DNA of 64,000 nt from Stenotrophomonas tumulicola (GCF_014117215.1 NZ_JACGXS010000002.1:1-64000), one strand, 5' to 3'; positions 51,090-60,429 are shown, counted from the first letter of the stretch. Program-made: numbers and translations. The notes: generated by a model from the letters alone, not told the origin.

Positions 51090-51922
51090 ATCGGCTGTCC
51101 ATCCAGGCGCGCCGCGTGGCCTTCAGGGCACTGCATGGAAGCGGCTGCTTCGTGCTGCCCAACCCCTGGGATGCCGGTGGTGCGAAGCTGCTGGCGAGAC
51201 TTGGATTCAAGGCATTGGCAAGCACCAGTTCGGGGTATGCATGGTCGTGCGGCAGGCCCGACGGAGCGATGAGCCGGGAGCAGGTGCTCGCCCACATCCG
51301 CATGCTGGTGGAAGCCACTGATTTACCGGTCAATGCTGATTTCGAAAGCGGCTTTGGCGATGATGTCGCCGAGGTGCACGAAAGCGTGCTGATGGCCGTC
51401 GATACCGGCGCGGCAGGTATCTCGATCGAGGACGCGACAGGCGACCCGTCGCAGCCCCTGCGCAGCATGGAGGACAGCGTGGCCCGGCTGCAGGCCGCAC
51501 GCGCGGCCATCGATGCCAGTGGCACCGGGACGCTGTTGATCGGTCGTGCAGAGAACTTCTTTGCCGGCCGTCCGGACCTGGACGATACGGTGATGCGGAT
51601 ACGGGCCTATGCGCAGGCCGGCGCGGACTGCCTGTACGCACCGGGCATCAGGACCGAGGCGCAGGTCAGGGCGGTGGTGGAGGCGGCGGCGGGCAAGCCG
51701 GTCAACCTGCTGATCGGAGCAGCCACCGACATGACCGTCGAAGACGCCGCTCGCCTGGGCGTGCGCCGCATCAGTGTCGGTGGCGCGCTTGCACGGTCGG
51801 CGTGGTCGGGTTTCATGGAGGCCTCGAAGGCCATCATCGAGCACGGGAGCTTCGCTGCGTTGGCAGCGTCGCCTACGGGAGCGGAGTTGAACGGGTTGTT
51901 CGGCGACCCGCCATTGGGCTGA
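51086..51922 (+). CDS. Isocitrate lyase/PEP mutase-family protein
   Basis: A 278-residue TIM-barrel protein of the PEP mutase/isocitrate lyase superfamily. PNPWDAGGAKLLARLGFKAL is the usual first strand-helix, DFESGFG the metal-binding loop, and GISIEDATGDP the next. Members cleave C-C or C-P bonds of 2-oxo or 2-hydroxy acids (for example oxaloacetate decarboxylase-like or 2-methylisocitrate lyase-like). The cysteine-containing KKCGH loop of true lyases is not seen, so the reaction is open. It is coupled to the VCBS gene by ATGA. Confidence 0.85.
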   Translation: MNRLSIQARRVAFRALHGSGCFVLPNPWDAGGAKLLARLGFKALASTSSGYAWSCGRPDGAMSREQVLAHIRMLVEATDLPVNADFESGFGDDVAEVHESVLMAVDTGAAGISIEDATGDPSQPLRSMEDSVARLQAARAAIDASGTGTLLIGRAENFFAGRPDLDDTVMRIRAYAQAGADCLYAPGIRTEAQVRAVVEAAAGKPVNLLIGAATDMTVEDAARLGVRRISVGGALARSAWSGFMEASKAIIEHGSFAALAASPTGAELNGLFGDPPLG

Positions 51923-52011
51923 CCAGGTCCGGAATCGAGCCGGCGTCCGTCAATGTCCCGGAATGGGCCACAGGCCGTATGCTCGGTGCCATCATGCCCA
52001 CGGACGACACG

Positions 52012-54327
52012 ATGGCCAGGATCTCCCTTCATGCCCGCTTCGAGCGTATCTGGTGGCCCTTGGCACGACTGTGTGCCTGCCTGGGCCTGGTGGTGGCGCT
52101 GTCACCCATCGGGTGGGCCGCACCGGCTGCCGTGCCGGCAACGTTCGTGCCGCCGCCTGCCGATCCCGCGCGGCTGGATGCATCGCTGGCAAAGCTGGCC
52201 CAGGCGGTGCTTGCCGACGCTTCGCCCGGCGCTGCAGCGCTGACCCAGGCACAGCGCAGCCAGGCGCTGATCGTGGCCGGGCAGCATGCGGACGCGGCCG
52301 TGGCGGTGGAAGCGCTGATGGCTTCGTTTGTCGCGCAGGACGATCCGGGCCGCGCGCAGCGCTGGGTTCCTTACCTGCTGCTGGCCCAGGCGCAGGCATC
52401 TGCACGCGGCGATGTCGGTTCCGCATACGCCGCCGCGTTCCGCAGGCGCTTCGCATTGCTGGACGACCTTGCCGCGTTGCAGACCCACTACTGGTTCGTC
52501 GCCAACGTGGACGCCGCGACGCAGCAGCTTGCGCAGGCTGTTGCGCAGCACGCGCCGGACAAGGTGCTCCCGCGTGAGGTCGCGCTCGACCTGCTGCGGC
52601 AGGCGGCGTTCGTGCAAACCTTCCGCGTGGCGGTGGCGCTGGCGCCGTCCTTGATCAGCGAAGACCAGGACCGACGCTTCACCGTGGATGACCAGGTCAT
52701 GATCCCTGGCGCGGACGGGGTGATGCTGTCAGCGCATCTGGCGCGGCGCCGGGGCGTGGATGCTCCACTGCCTGCGGCAATGCAGCTCACCATCTACACG
52801 GACCCGGCGCGGAACCGCAGCGACGCCTTGCTGGCAGCGGCGCACGGTTATGCCGGCGTGGTGGTGGATGCGCGTGGCAAACGCCTGGGTACCGGCGAGG
52901 CGGCACCGTATGAAACGGAAGGCAGGGATGCCCATGCCGCCATTGACTGGATCAGCCGGCAGCCATGGAACGATGGAAGGGTGGTGATGTACGGCGGCAG
53001 CTACCTGGGTTTTGCAGCATGGGCCGCAGCGAAGTATCGCCATCCCGCCCTGAAGGCCATCGCCGCGTATGTGGCGGCGATTCCAGGCCTGGGCCTGCCG
53101 ATGGAGAACAACGTCTTCCTGACCGCCAACTACGCCTGGCCGTTCTACGTGGCCAACAACAGGCTGCTGGACGACGACACGTACAACCAGCGCGGGCGGT
53201 GGTCTGCGCTGGCGGAGAAGTGGTATGCATCTGGCCAGCCCTACCGCCAGATCGACCAGGTCGATGGCACGCCGAACCCGTGGTTGCAGCGCTGGCTTTC
53301 GCACCCCGCGTATGACGCGTACTGGCAGGCGATGGTGCCGTATGGCGATGACTTCGCTGGCATCGACATCCCGGTGCTGTCCGTGACCGGCTACTACGAT
53401 GACGGACAGATTTCTGCCCTGCAGTACTTCAAGGAGCACTACCGGCATCGGCCGGATGCCGACCACACGTTGTTGATCGGACCATACGACCATTTCGGCG
53501 CGCAGTCCCCGGTCAAGGCCATGCAGTTGCGTGGCTATGACGTGGACAAGGCGGCGCAGTTCGATACCCAGGCGCTGACGTTCGAATGGTTCGACCACGT
53601 GTTGAAGGGGGCACCGCGACCGGCGCTGCTGGCCGGCAGGGTCAACTACCAGCTGATGGGGGCTGATCGCTGGGGACATGAGGAATCGCTCGCCGCCGCT
53701 GCCGGGGCCTACCCGTCCTTCCATCTTTCAACCGGTTCCGAAGGCCCGTACCACCGCTTGAGCCGCACCGCGCCTGCGCAGGGTGGATTCCTCAGCCAGG
53801 TGGTGGATTTTTCGGACCGCGGCACCGAGCGGCACGGCTACTACCCCGACCCGATCCTCCGCGACACATTGGAAACCGGCGACGCCCTGGCTTTCGCCAG
53901 CGAGGTATTCGAGCAGCCGGTCGATGTGGTGGGCACGTTCTCCGGCGAACTGAAAGTGCGCATCAACAAGCGCGACGTGGACCTCACCGTAACCCTGTAT
54001 GAGCAGATGCAGGATGGAAGGGTGATGCAGCTGTCATATTTCATGGGGCGTGCCAGCCATGCGCGCGACATGACCACGCGTGCGCTGCTGCAGCCTGGCC
54101 GCTGGACCGTGCTGCCTTTCGAGCGCACGCGGATGACCGCCCGCCGGCTGAGCGCGGGCAGCCGCCTGTTGCTGGTGGTGGACGTGCTCAAGGATGCCAA
54201 CCACCAGGTCAACCATGGTACCGGCCGGGATGTCAGCGACGAGTCCGTGGCCGATGCCGGAACGCCGTTGCGGATCGACTGGCACACCGACAGCGTGGTG
54301 CGCATTCCGCTGCAGGCCGCGCGGTAG
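52012..54327 (+). CDS. CocE/NonD-family serine hydrolase
   Basis: A 771-residue exported hydrolase. The signal peptide (LARLCACLGLVVALSPIGWA) is followed by a helical N-terminal region of about 200 residues. The alpha/beta-hydrolase core has nucleophile Ser330 in YGGSYLGF, acid Asp463 or 464 in YYDDGQ and His494 in YDHFG. The C-terminal jelly-roll (VVGTFSGELKVRINKRDVDL) is typical of X-Pro dipeptidyl-peptidase/CocE acyl hydrolases. The substrate is probably an acylated peptide or ester. The start is uncertain; ATG 51994 and 51979 are in frame and none has a ribosome binding site. Confidence 0.85.
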   Translation: MARISLHARFERIWWPLARLCACLGLVVALSPIGWAAPAAVPATFVPPPADPARLDASLAKLAQAVLADASPGAAALTQAQRSQALIVAGQHADAAVAVEALMASFVAQDDPGRAQRWVPYLLLAQAQASARGDVGSAYAAAFRRRFALLDDLAALQTHYWFVANVDAATQQLAQAVAQHAPDKVLPREVALDLLRQAAFVQTFRVAVALAPSLISEDQDRRFTVDDQVMIPGADGVMLSAHLARRRGVDAPLPAAMQLTIYTDPARNRSDALLAAAHGYAGVVVDARGKRLGTGEAAPYETEGRDAHAAIDWISRQPWNDGRVVMYGGSYLGFAAWAAAKYRHPALKAIAAYVAAIPGLGLPMENNVFLTANYAWPFYVANNRLLDDDTYNQRGRWSALAEKWYASGQPYRQIDQVDGTPNPWLQRWLSHPAYDAYWQAMVPYGDDFAGIDIPVLSVTGYYDDGQISALQYFKEHYRHRPDADHTLLIGPYDHFGAQSPVKAMQLRGYDVDKAAQFDTQALTFEWFDHVLKGAPRPALLAGRVNYQLMGADRWGHEESLAAAAGAYPSFHLSTGSEGPYHRLSRTAPAQGGFLSQVVDFSDRGTERHGYYPDPILRDTLETGDALAFASEVFEQPVDVVGTFSGELKVRINKRDVDLTVTLYEQMQDGRVMQLSYFMGRASHARDMTTRALLQPGRWTVLPFERTRMTARRLSAGSRLLLVVDVLKDANHQVNHGTGRDVSDESVADAGTPLRIDWHTDSVVRIPLQAAR

Positions 54328-54328
54328 G

Positions 54329-54358
54329 GACCACGCCCCCGTCCGGGGGAGCGCGGTC
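54329..54358. terminator. Bidirectional terminator-like hairpin
   Basis: GACC-CG-CCCCC, a GTCC loop and GGGGG-CG-GGTC form a strong stem with small bulges. It occupies nearly all of the 39 bases between the convergent hydrolase and AraC-type genes. There is no T run. Confidence 0.5.
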
Positions 54359-54366
54359 AACGATCA

Positions 54367-55284
54367 TCAGCCAGGCACAGCCGGAATCCGGCGTGACGCC
54401 GCCATGATCCGCGCGGCATCCTGCGCCGGTGGCAGCCCGAATGCCCGCGAATACTCGCGGCTGAACTGGGTAGGACTTTCATAGCCCACGTCGAGCGCCG
54501 TCGCCGTCACCGATTTTCCGGATGCTGTCAGCAGCTGCCGTGCCTGCAACAGCCGCAGCTGCTTCTGGAACTGCAGCGGGCTGAGCGCAGTGGCGGACTT
54601 GAAGTGGCGATGGAACGCGGATTCGCTCATCGCGGCATGCTCTGCCAGCACCGCCACGCGCAACGGCCGTGCGTAGTCGCGGCGGATGCGCAGGATGGCG
54701 TTGTTGATGCGCGCCAGCATCGAATCCGGCAGGGCGATCTGCCGCAGCAGGTGGCCCTGCGGACCCTGCAGTACCCGGTACAGGATCTCGCGCTCATAGG
54801 CGCCTGCCAGTGCAGGAATGTCGGCCGGCTGCTGCATCAGCCGCAACATGCGCACCCAGGCATCCAGCAGCTCCGGGGTCACCGCCGCCACGTCGAAGGC
54901 ACGCGCGGAAGGCTGGGGTTGCGCCGTGGCGGGGGCCTGGTATTCGGCAAGGTCACCGAGCAGGCCGCCGATGATCACCGGGTCCAAGGTGAGGCTCACG
55001 GCAAGATACGGCTCACCGGTGCTGGCCGGGTACACCGCACCCACGGCAGGCAGGTCCACGGACATCACGAAGTAGGTGGCGGGGTCGTACCGCAGCGTCT
55101 GCGAACCTACGGTCATCGTTTTCCCGCCCTGCAGGATCAGGTTGACCATCGGCTCGTAGACGGCGGCCAGCGCATGCTCGGGAATCTCGCCCTGGACCAT
55201 GGCCACGCGTGGGATGCCGGTATCGGTGCGGCGGTTCTGGGCACCTGCCGCCAAGCGGCGCAGTTCGTCCAATGCAGTGTTCAT
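54367..55284 (-). CDS. AraC-family transcriptional regulator
   Basis: A 305-residue regulator. The N-terminal domain is of the AraC_N type (YEPMVNLILQGGKTMTVGSQ), and the C-terminal double helix-turn-helix contains LRVAVLAEHAAMSESAFHRH and TATALDVGYESPTQFSREYS. It is divergent from an SDR gene across 138 bases, an arrangement common for AraC_N proteins that control redox enzymes. The start MNTALDELRR has GGGG 5 bases upstream; the frame stays open further only as a shadow. Confidence 0.92.
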   Translation of the reverse strand: MNTALDELRRLAAGAQNRRTDTGIPRVAMVQGEIPEHALAAVYEPMVNLILQGGKTMTVGSQTLRYDPATYFVMSVDLPAVGAVYPASTGEPYLAVSLTLDPVIIGGLLGDLAEYQAPATAQPQPSARAFDVAAVTPELLDAWVRMLRLMQQPADIPALAGAYEREILYRVLQGPQGHLLRQIALPDSMLARINNAILRIRRDYARPLRVAVLAEHAAMSESAFHRHFKSATALSPLQFQKQLRLLQARQLLTASGKSVTATALDVGYESPTQFSREYSRAFGLPPAQDAARIMAASRRIPAVPG

Positions 55285-55422
55285 GGGCCCCATGGAACAC
55301 CGTGCAGCCGGCGCTGGCAATGGCTGGAGCAGGAACAGGCAGGAATCCGGGAGGATCCGGAAGGTGCAGGTGGACATGCCTGCGTAGCCTTGGCTCACCC
55401 CATCACGCAAAGGAAAACGCCC

Positions 55423-56166
55423 ATGAAGTCCGTCCTCATCACCGGCGGCAGCCGCGGTATCGGCGCCAGCGCCGCGCTGCAATGTGCACGGCGCGGCATG
55501 GCCGTGGTACTGACCTACAACGAACGCGCCGACGCAGCGCAGGCCGTGATGCAGCGCATCGAGGCCGAGGGCGGGCATGCGGCAGTGTTGAAGCTGGATG
55601 TCGCCGACAGCAATGGCTTCATCCCCTTCGTCGGGAAGCTGCGCGAGATCCTGCAGGAGCGCTGGCAACACGGCACGCTGGATGGCCTGGTCAACAACGC
55701 AGGCTTCGGTCTGTTCAACCCGATCGAAACCGTTACCGAAGAACAGTTCGATGGCTTGTTCAACGTGCACCTGAAAGGACCGTTCTTCCTGACCCAGGCC
55801 CTGCTGCCGCTACTCGCCGATGGTGCATCGATAGTCAACCTGACCAGCGCCACCACCCGCGTCGCCACCGCTGGCGTGGCTCCCTATGCGGCTTTCAAAG
55901 GCGGGCTGGAGGTGCTGACGCGTTACATGGCGAAGGAGTTCGGTCCACGCCGCATCCGTGTCAACGCGGTCTCGCCGGGTGCCATCCGCACCGGACTGGG
56001 CGGCGGGCTGGACGAGGAGTTCGAGGCGCTGCTTGCCGCGCAGACGGCACTGGGACGCATCGGCGAAGCGGATGATGTCGGCCAGGTGATTGCGGGATTG
56101 CTGTCCGCGGACCAAGGTTGGGTCAACGCGCAGTCCATCGAAGTATCCGGCGGCTACCAGGTCTGA
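55423..56166 (+). CDS. SDR-family oxidoreductase
   Basis: A 247-residue short-chain dehydrogenase/reductase. The NAD(P) motif is TGGSRGIG (7-14), NNAGFG follows, Ser/Tyr/Lys are in LTSATTRVATAGVAPYAAFK, and the C-terminal is AQSIEVSGGYQV. AAAGGA precedes the start. It is divergent from the AraC regulator and leads a three-gene run with the VOC and saccharopine-reductase-like genes. The substrate is not evident. Confidence 0.92.
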   Translation: MKSVLITGGSRGIGASAALQCARRGMAVVLTYNERADAAQAVMQRIEAEGGHAAVLKLDVADSNGFIPFVGKLREILQERWQHGTLDGLVNNAGFGLFNPIETVTEEQFDGLFNVHLKGPFFLTQALLPLLADGASIVNLTSATTRVATAGVAPYAAFKGGLEVLTRYMAKEFGPRRIRVNAVSPGAIRTGLGGGLDEEFEALLAAQTALGRIGEADDVGQVIAGLLSADQGWVNAQSIEVSGGYQV

Positions 56167-56191
56167 TCCCAGGCTTCACAAGGAGATTCCC

Positions 56192-56596
56192 ATGCTCGAC
56201 CACGTTTTCCTGTCCGTCACCGATACCGCGCGCTCGGTCGCGTTCTACACCGCCGCGCTGGCACCGCTGGGCATCACTGATCGCCTGGACTATCACGGTC
56301 GTCAAGGGCCGCCCGGCCACCCGGACCTGAAGGGCTTCGGCTGCAAGGGGCGGGTGTTCTTCTGGTTGCGTCCTGGCGTAGTGGAAGGCGCCGCCGCGCA
56401 CGTGGGCTTCATGGCTTCCAGCCATGCTGAAGTGGATGCAGCCTATGCCGCGGCGATGGGTGCAGGCGCCACCGACAATGGCGCCCCCGGCGCACGCCTG
56501 CATTACGATCCGCGTTATTACGCCGCCAACGTACTCGACCCGGATGGCTACAGCCTGGAGTTCGTGCACAAGCCGTGGCAGCACCCGCAGCCATGA
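56192..56596 (+). CDS. VOC-family (glyoxalase-like) protein
   Basis: A 134-residue vicinal-oxygen-chelate protein with the two beta-alpha-beta-beta-beta modules: MLDHVFLSVTDTARSVAFYT at the start and AANVLDPDGYSLEFVHKP at the end. His4 and the Glu of SLEFV are probable metal ligands. Such proteins include lactoylglutathione lyase-like and dioxygenase-like enzymes. AGGAG lies 7 bases before the start. Its stop overlaps the next start (ATGA). Confidence 0.88.
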   Translation: MLDHVFLSVTDTARSVAFYTAALAPLGITDRLDYHGRQGPPGHPDLKGFGCKGRVFFWLRPGVVEGAAAHVGFMASSHAEVDAAYAAAMGAGATDNGAPGARLHYDPRYYAANVLDPDGYSLEFVHKPWQHPQP

Positions 56597-57579
56597 AGAC
56601 ACTGCTCATCTACGGCGCTGTCGGCTATACCGGGCGGATGGCCGCGGCGCGCGCGAAGCAGGTTGGCCTGGAGGCCGTGCTCGCTGGCCGCGAAGCGGGG
56701 CCCCTGGTCGCGCTGGCGCGGGACCTGCAGCTTGAGTATCGCGTATTCGCGCTGGATGAGGCGGATGTCGTGGAGCGTGGGTTGGCGGATATCGACGTGC
56801 TGCTCAACTGTGCCGGTCCCTTTGTCCACAGTGCCGCCGCGCTGATGTCGGCCTGCCTGCGCACCGGCACGCACTATCTGGACATCGCCGCGGAGCTGGA
56901 CAGTTATCAGCTCGCAGGGAAATGGCATCGGCAGGCACTTGATGCAGGTGTGATGCTGTTGCCGGGCAGCGGTGGCAGCGTGGCGATGCTGGGCAGCCTG
57001 GCGGCGCACGCGATCGCGCGGGCTCCCATGGCCGCGTCACTGCGGATCGCCCTGCACGTTTCCGGCGGCATGTCGCGCGGTTCGGCGGTGAGTGCCAGCC
57101 AGAACCTGGTCGCCGAATGCCTCATGCTGCACCACGGCGTGCTGACCCCGCGCGATCCGTCGCAGTTGCGGGACTTTGATTTTGGCGGTTACCGGGCGAG
57201 CTGCTTCCCGATAACCCTGCCAGACCTGCTCACCATCGCGCAGCAGAGCGGGTTGGCCGATATCGAGACCTACGTGCATGTTTCAGGATCGGCCTTCCCG
57301 GAGGGTGACCTTGCCGCGTTGCCTGATGGGCCTACGGTCGCCGAACGCGGGGCCAACCGTTACCAGGCATCGGTGGAAGTCATCGACACCGAGGGAGTGG
57401 TAACCCGAGCGGTGCTGGATACGGTCAATGGCTATTCCTTCACCCCGCTGGCCGCCGTGGAAGCAGCGCGCAGGGTGCTCGCCGGTGAGTATCAAGCGGG
57501 GTTCCAGACACCGGTTGGCCTGTTCGGCAGCGGCTTTGCGGAAACCATTGCCGATACGCGGATCAGTGACCTGGCTTGA
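56593..57579 (+). CDS. Saccharopine dehydrogenase-like NAD(P)-binding protein
   Basis: A 328-residue protein. It has an N-terminal Rossmann motif (LLIYGAVGYTGRMAA), then DVLLNCAGPF and a catalytic-like domain of the trans-acting enoyl reductase / saccharopine dehydrogenase type. The motif ATGYTG becomes AVGYTG here. Start at ATGA overlap with the VOC gene. The physiological role is unknown; coupling to SDR and VOC enzymes suggests detoxification or modification of a carbonyl compound. Confidence 0.85.
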   Translation: MKTLLIYGAVGYTGRMAAARAKQVGLEAVLAGREAGPLVALARDLQLEYRVFALDEADVVERGLADIDVLLNCAGPFVHSAAALMSACLRTGTHYLDIAAELDSYQLAGKWHRQALDAGVMLLPGSGGSVAMLGSLAAHAIARAPMAASLRIALHVSGGMSRGSAVSASQNLVAECLMLHHGVLTPRDPSQLRDFDFGGYRASCFPITLPDLLTIAQQSGLADIETYVHVSGSAFPEGDLAALPDGPTVAERGANRYQASVEVIDTEGVVTRAVLDTVNGYSFTPLAAVEAARRVLAGEYQAGFQTPVGLFGSGFAETIADTRISDLA

Positions 57580-57709
57580 GCGGGGATTCGGCCTGCACCG
57601 GCTCGCCGTGGAAAGACGTGCGGCCGAACCAAAGCGATACGTGGACCAGCACGGTGAGGACGGGTACGCCGTGCGATACGCAGGCGCCTGGGCCTTCGGT
57701 GGCATGAGG

Positions 57710-57784
57710 GTAGCGCCGAGCCATGCTCGGCGGCTCTCCGTTGGCGGCCATGGATGAATCCCGCCGAGCATGGCTCGGCGCTAC
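57710..57784. repeat. Paired SMAG repeat at a convergent junction
   Basis: GTAGCGCCGAGCCATGCTCGG and its inverted partner enclose a spacer of about 30 bases, followed by CGTTTTTCTTTCTTTT. The T-rich tail makes the right hairpin a plausible terminator for the plus strand. The rest of the 307-base gap (57580-57886) shows no gene. Confidence 0.85.
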
Positions 57785-57886
57785 CGTTTTTCTTTCTTTT
57801 CATGCCTGGCGTGACGCGAACGCCGCCACGGCTACTGCCACGGCAAGCTCGAAGTTGTTGCCCGCCGCAGTGAAGGCGATGGCCAC

Positions 57887-58498
57887 TCAGCGCCTCGGCC
57901 GCACCGATACATGGGCATGGTCCGGTACATGCCAGCGCCACGGAAAATCCGTCGCGCGGCTGATGCCGATGCGCGGCCCGATGACGGGAGAGGAAGGGGG
58001 CCGCGTGCCGTCGTCCACGATGCTGACCCCGCGGTCGGTGCTGACCAGGTCCGCGCCATCAAGATCGCGGGTGATGCCGAATGCCTGCGACAGTTTTCCC
58101 GGCCCGCTCGCCAGGTCGCGGTCACGCCTGGCCTTGGGCCGGGCAAGCCGCATCGCCTCCAGGCCGTGCAAGGGCTCGGCGGCACGCAGCAGCACACCGA
58201 CGCCTTCGCCCACTTCACCGCACACCGCATTGCTGCCCCAGTGCATGCCGTAAGTGAAGTAGACATACAGGTGCCCGGGCTCGCCGAACATGGTGGCATT
58301 GCGCGCGGTCATGCCACGGTACGAGTGCGCTGCGGGATCTTCGCTGCCAGCGTACGCCTCGACCTCGATGATGCGTGCCGCGCGGCCATCGTCGCGCAGC
58401 AGGATCTTGTTCAGCAGGTCCGGTGCTACCAGTGCAGGATGACGGCGATAGAAATCCCGTGGCAACACCATCCACGGTGCGCGGGGTGACTGCGGCAT
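57887..58498 (-). CDS. 3-methyladenine DNA glycosylase (AAG family)
   Basis: A 203-residue alkyladenine glycosylase excising alkylated purines. The core RIIEVEAYAGSEDPAAHSYR holds the catalytic Glu, followed by GMTARNATMFGEPGHLYVYF and YGMHWGSNAV. The length fits the bacterial family (about 200). The start at 58498 has GGAG 9 bases upstream; ATG 58507 and ATG 58642 are in frame, and the longest form adds an Arg-rich segment without family similarity. It is divergent from the OprB-type porin. Confidence 0.88.
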   Translation of the reverse strand: MPQSPRAPWMVLPRDFYRRHPALVAPDLLNKILLRDDGRAARIIEVEAYAGSEDPAAHSYRGMTARNATMFGEPGHLYVYFTYGMHWGSNAVCGEVGEGVGVLLRAAEPLHGLEAMRLARPKARRDRDLASGPGKLSQAFGITRDLDGADLVSTDRGVSIVDDGTRPPSSPVIGPRIGISRATDFPWRWHVPDHAHVSVRPRR

Positions 58499-58753
58499 GT
58501 TCCACATCTCCAGGCTTTGCGCATAGCGTGCACGGGAACCGGTATCGGCCAGGTCAACGCGCCGTTCCTGCACGCGTGGCGACCGCAGGCCCGCATGCCG
58601 ACGTTGGCGACGCCGCGGGGGCGTCGGTGTCGCCAACGACATGGCCCGCTGCCCGCCGGCGTTGCTGATTCAAGACATTGACTGGGTGATCAAGCGACAT
58701 CCTGACGCAATCGACTGAGCTGCGTTCGCGCCCGCGTTGGCGCTTCGGCTGCC

Positions 58754-58792
58754 ATGCAACGTTAAGCCTCCGTCAGAGAAGGAGCGTTGCAT
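58754..58792 (+). promoter_or_regulatory. Hairpin sequestering the oprB ribosome binding site and start
   Basis: ATGCAACG (58754-58761) pairs perfectly with CGTTGCAT (58785-58792). Inside it CTCC (58768-58771) pairs with the Shine-Dalgarno GGAG (58781-58784). The 3' arm includes the first two bases of the start codon. If transcribed, the structure would close the translation start of the porin gene. Confidence 0.55.
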
Positions 58793-60080
58793 GGGCACGG
58801 TCTTGTCATTCGCTGGTTCGCCGCTTTCGTGCAGTGCGCTGTTGGCTGCCTGCGTTGCCATCAGCCAGCCATTGCCCGCGTTGGCCGATACCACCGCTGG
58901 AATCACCGGCGACTGGGGCGGACGCCGCAGCGCCTGGGCCGACAAGGGCGTGGACCTCGATCTGGGCTACACCGTTGAAGCGGCACGCAACCTGTCCGGT
59001 GGCACGCGCCGCAGCGATGCGCATGCAGGGCAACTGTCCGCAGCAGGGCGTTTCGACCTGGACCGCGCGTGGGGCTGGGAAGGGATGCGCGCGCAGGTCT
59101 CGTTGAGCCTGCGCGATGGCGACAACCTGGCCGATCGCACGGGCCTGGGCACGCTGATGCAGAACCAGGAAGTCTACGGACGTGGCCACATCGTGCGGCT
59201 CGGCAATCTGTGGCTGGGCAGGCGCTCGCATGACGGTCGTTTCGACGTGAAGCTGGGCCGTCTGGCGGTGGGCGATGACTTCAATGGGCTGGACTGCGTG
59301 GCGATGAACCTCGCATTCTGCGGCAGCCAGCCGGCGGTGTTTGCCGGCGACTACTGGTTCAATTCGCCACTCAGCCAATGGGGTGGGGTGTTCGAGTATC
59401 GCCCGGTGCCAGTGGTTTACCTGCGCGCAGGTGCCTACCAGGTAAACCCGCGTTATGCCGACACGCGCGGCGGCGGCCTGCGGCTTGCGCCATCCGGCAC
59501 GGTGGGAACATTGACCCCGCTGGAATTGGGCTGGGAGCCGTCGTTTGCTGGCCTGCATGGGCATTACGCATTGGGTGGCTGGTACAGCAGTGCGCCCCGT
59601 GCCGATGCCGTGCAGCCGCTGCAGGATATCGGTACGGGCATGACCGCGTTGATGCGCACGGGTGCTTACGGTGGCTGGGCCAGTGCACAGCAGCAGTTGA
59701 CCGCCGGCAGTGGCGACAGCGTGCGTTCCGGCCTGCGCGGACAGTTGGCGATGGCGATGGGCGACCGTCGCACCGGCAGCGTGCAGCAGATGCTCAACCT
59801 GCAGTTGATCTATACCGGGCCGACCGTGGCACGGCCGCAGGACCGGGTCGGTATCGGCGTGGCCACCACGCGCCTCAATCCGCGTGCCGCCCGTTTCGCG
59901 CAGGCGCGTGATGGTGGCCAGCGTGCGCAGGCAGAACATGTGGCTGAAGTGTTCTATGGGTGGAAGCCGGTGCCCGGGCTGGATGTACAGCCCGGCGTGC
60001 AGTATGTACGCCATCCGGGAGGCTTCCCCGCACACGGGGACGCGGTGGTGATGGGGGTGAAGGCGGACGTCCGTTTCTGA
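58791..60080 (+). CDS. oprB: Carbohydrate-selective porin, OprB family
   Basis: A 429-residue outer membrane porin. The signal peptide ends ...PALADT, and the mature protein begins ITGDWGGRRSAWADKGVDLD, the OprB hallmark. The C-terminus ends in an aromatic-rich strand (...MGVKADVRF). OprB porins admit glucose and other sugars. AAGGAGCG precedes the start but lies within a hairpin. A longer frame to 58737 is unlikely. No sugar-transport genes are adjacent. Confidence 0.88.
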   Translation: MGTVLSFAGSPLSCSALLAACVAISQPLPALADTTAGITGDWGGRRSAWADKGVDLDLGYTVEAARNLSGGTRRSDAHAGQLSAAGRFDLDRAWGWEGMRAQVSLSLRDGDNLADRTGLGTLMQNQEVYGRGHIVRLGNLWLGRRSHDGRFDVKLGRLAVGDDFNGLDCVAMNLAFCGSQPAVFAGDYWFNSPLSQWGGVFEYRPVPVVYLRAGAYQVNPRYADTRGGGLRLAPSGTVGTLTPLELGWEPSFAGLHGHYALGGWYSSAPRADAVQPLQDIGTGMTALMRTGAYGGWASAQQQLTAGSGDSVRSGLRGQLAMAMGDRRTGSVQQMLNLQLIYTGPTVARPQDRVGIGVATTRLNPRAARFAQARDGGQRAQAEHVAEVFYGWKPVPGLDVQPGVQYVRHPGGFPAHGDAVVMGVKADVRF

Positions 60081-60112
60081 TCGCCGCGGGGGGATGGCGG
60101 GGTCTCGGTACT

Positions 60113-60131
60113 GACGGGCCATGCCCGTCAC
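60113..60131. repeat. REP-like hairpin after oprB
   Basis: TGACGGGC-CAT-GCCCGTCA is an 8-bp perfect stem with the CAT loop shared by many SMAG hairpins here. It lies 32 bases after the oprB stop and may act as its terminator. The gap 60081-60476 otherwise contains only the palindrome near 60430; longer frames across it start without ribosome binding sites. Confidence 0.65.
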
Positions 60132-60429
60132 GGAGCGTAGGCAGGAAAAACCGCGCTACGACCACCGTCGCCATCTACCCGAGCCAAAAATGCAGTTTTC
60201 CTGATGTACCCGCATGGCGGAATTGCACACGATGTCCTCGCTGGAACCAACTTTTCCAGCCGGGATTGGCGTCCCGATTGCCTTGATTGGATAACTCTGT
60301 TGTCGCCTGTACTGGGCGCGGCGGAGAATGCATCGCCTGCCGGTTACATGGCGGGCGGTGTGTGGGGATTCCCATATCCGCCGGTTATTCTTCCCGATCG
60401 AGGCGCCGGTACGCCAACCCGCACCGTCC

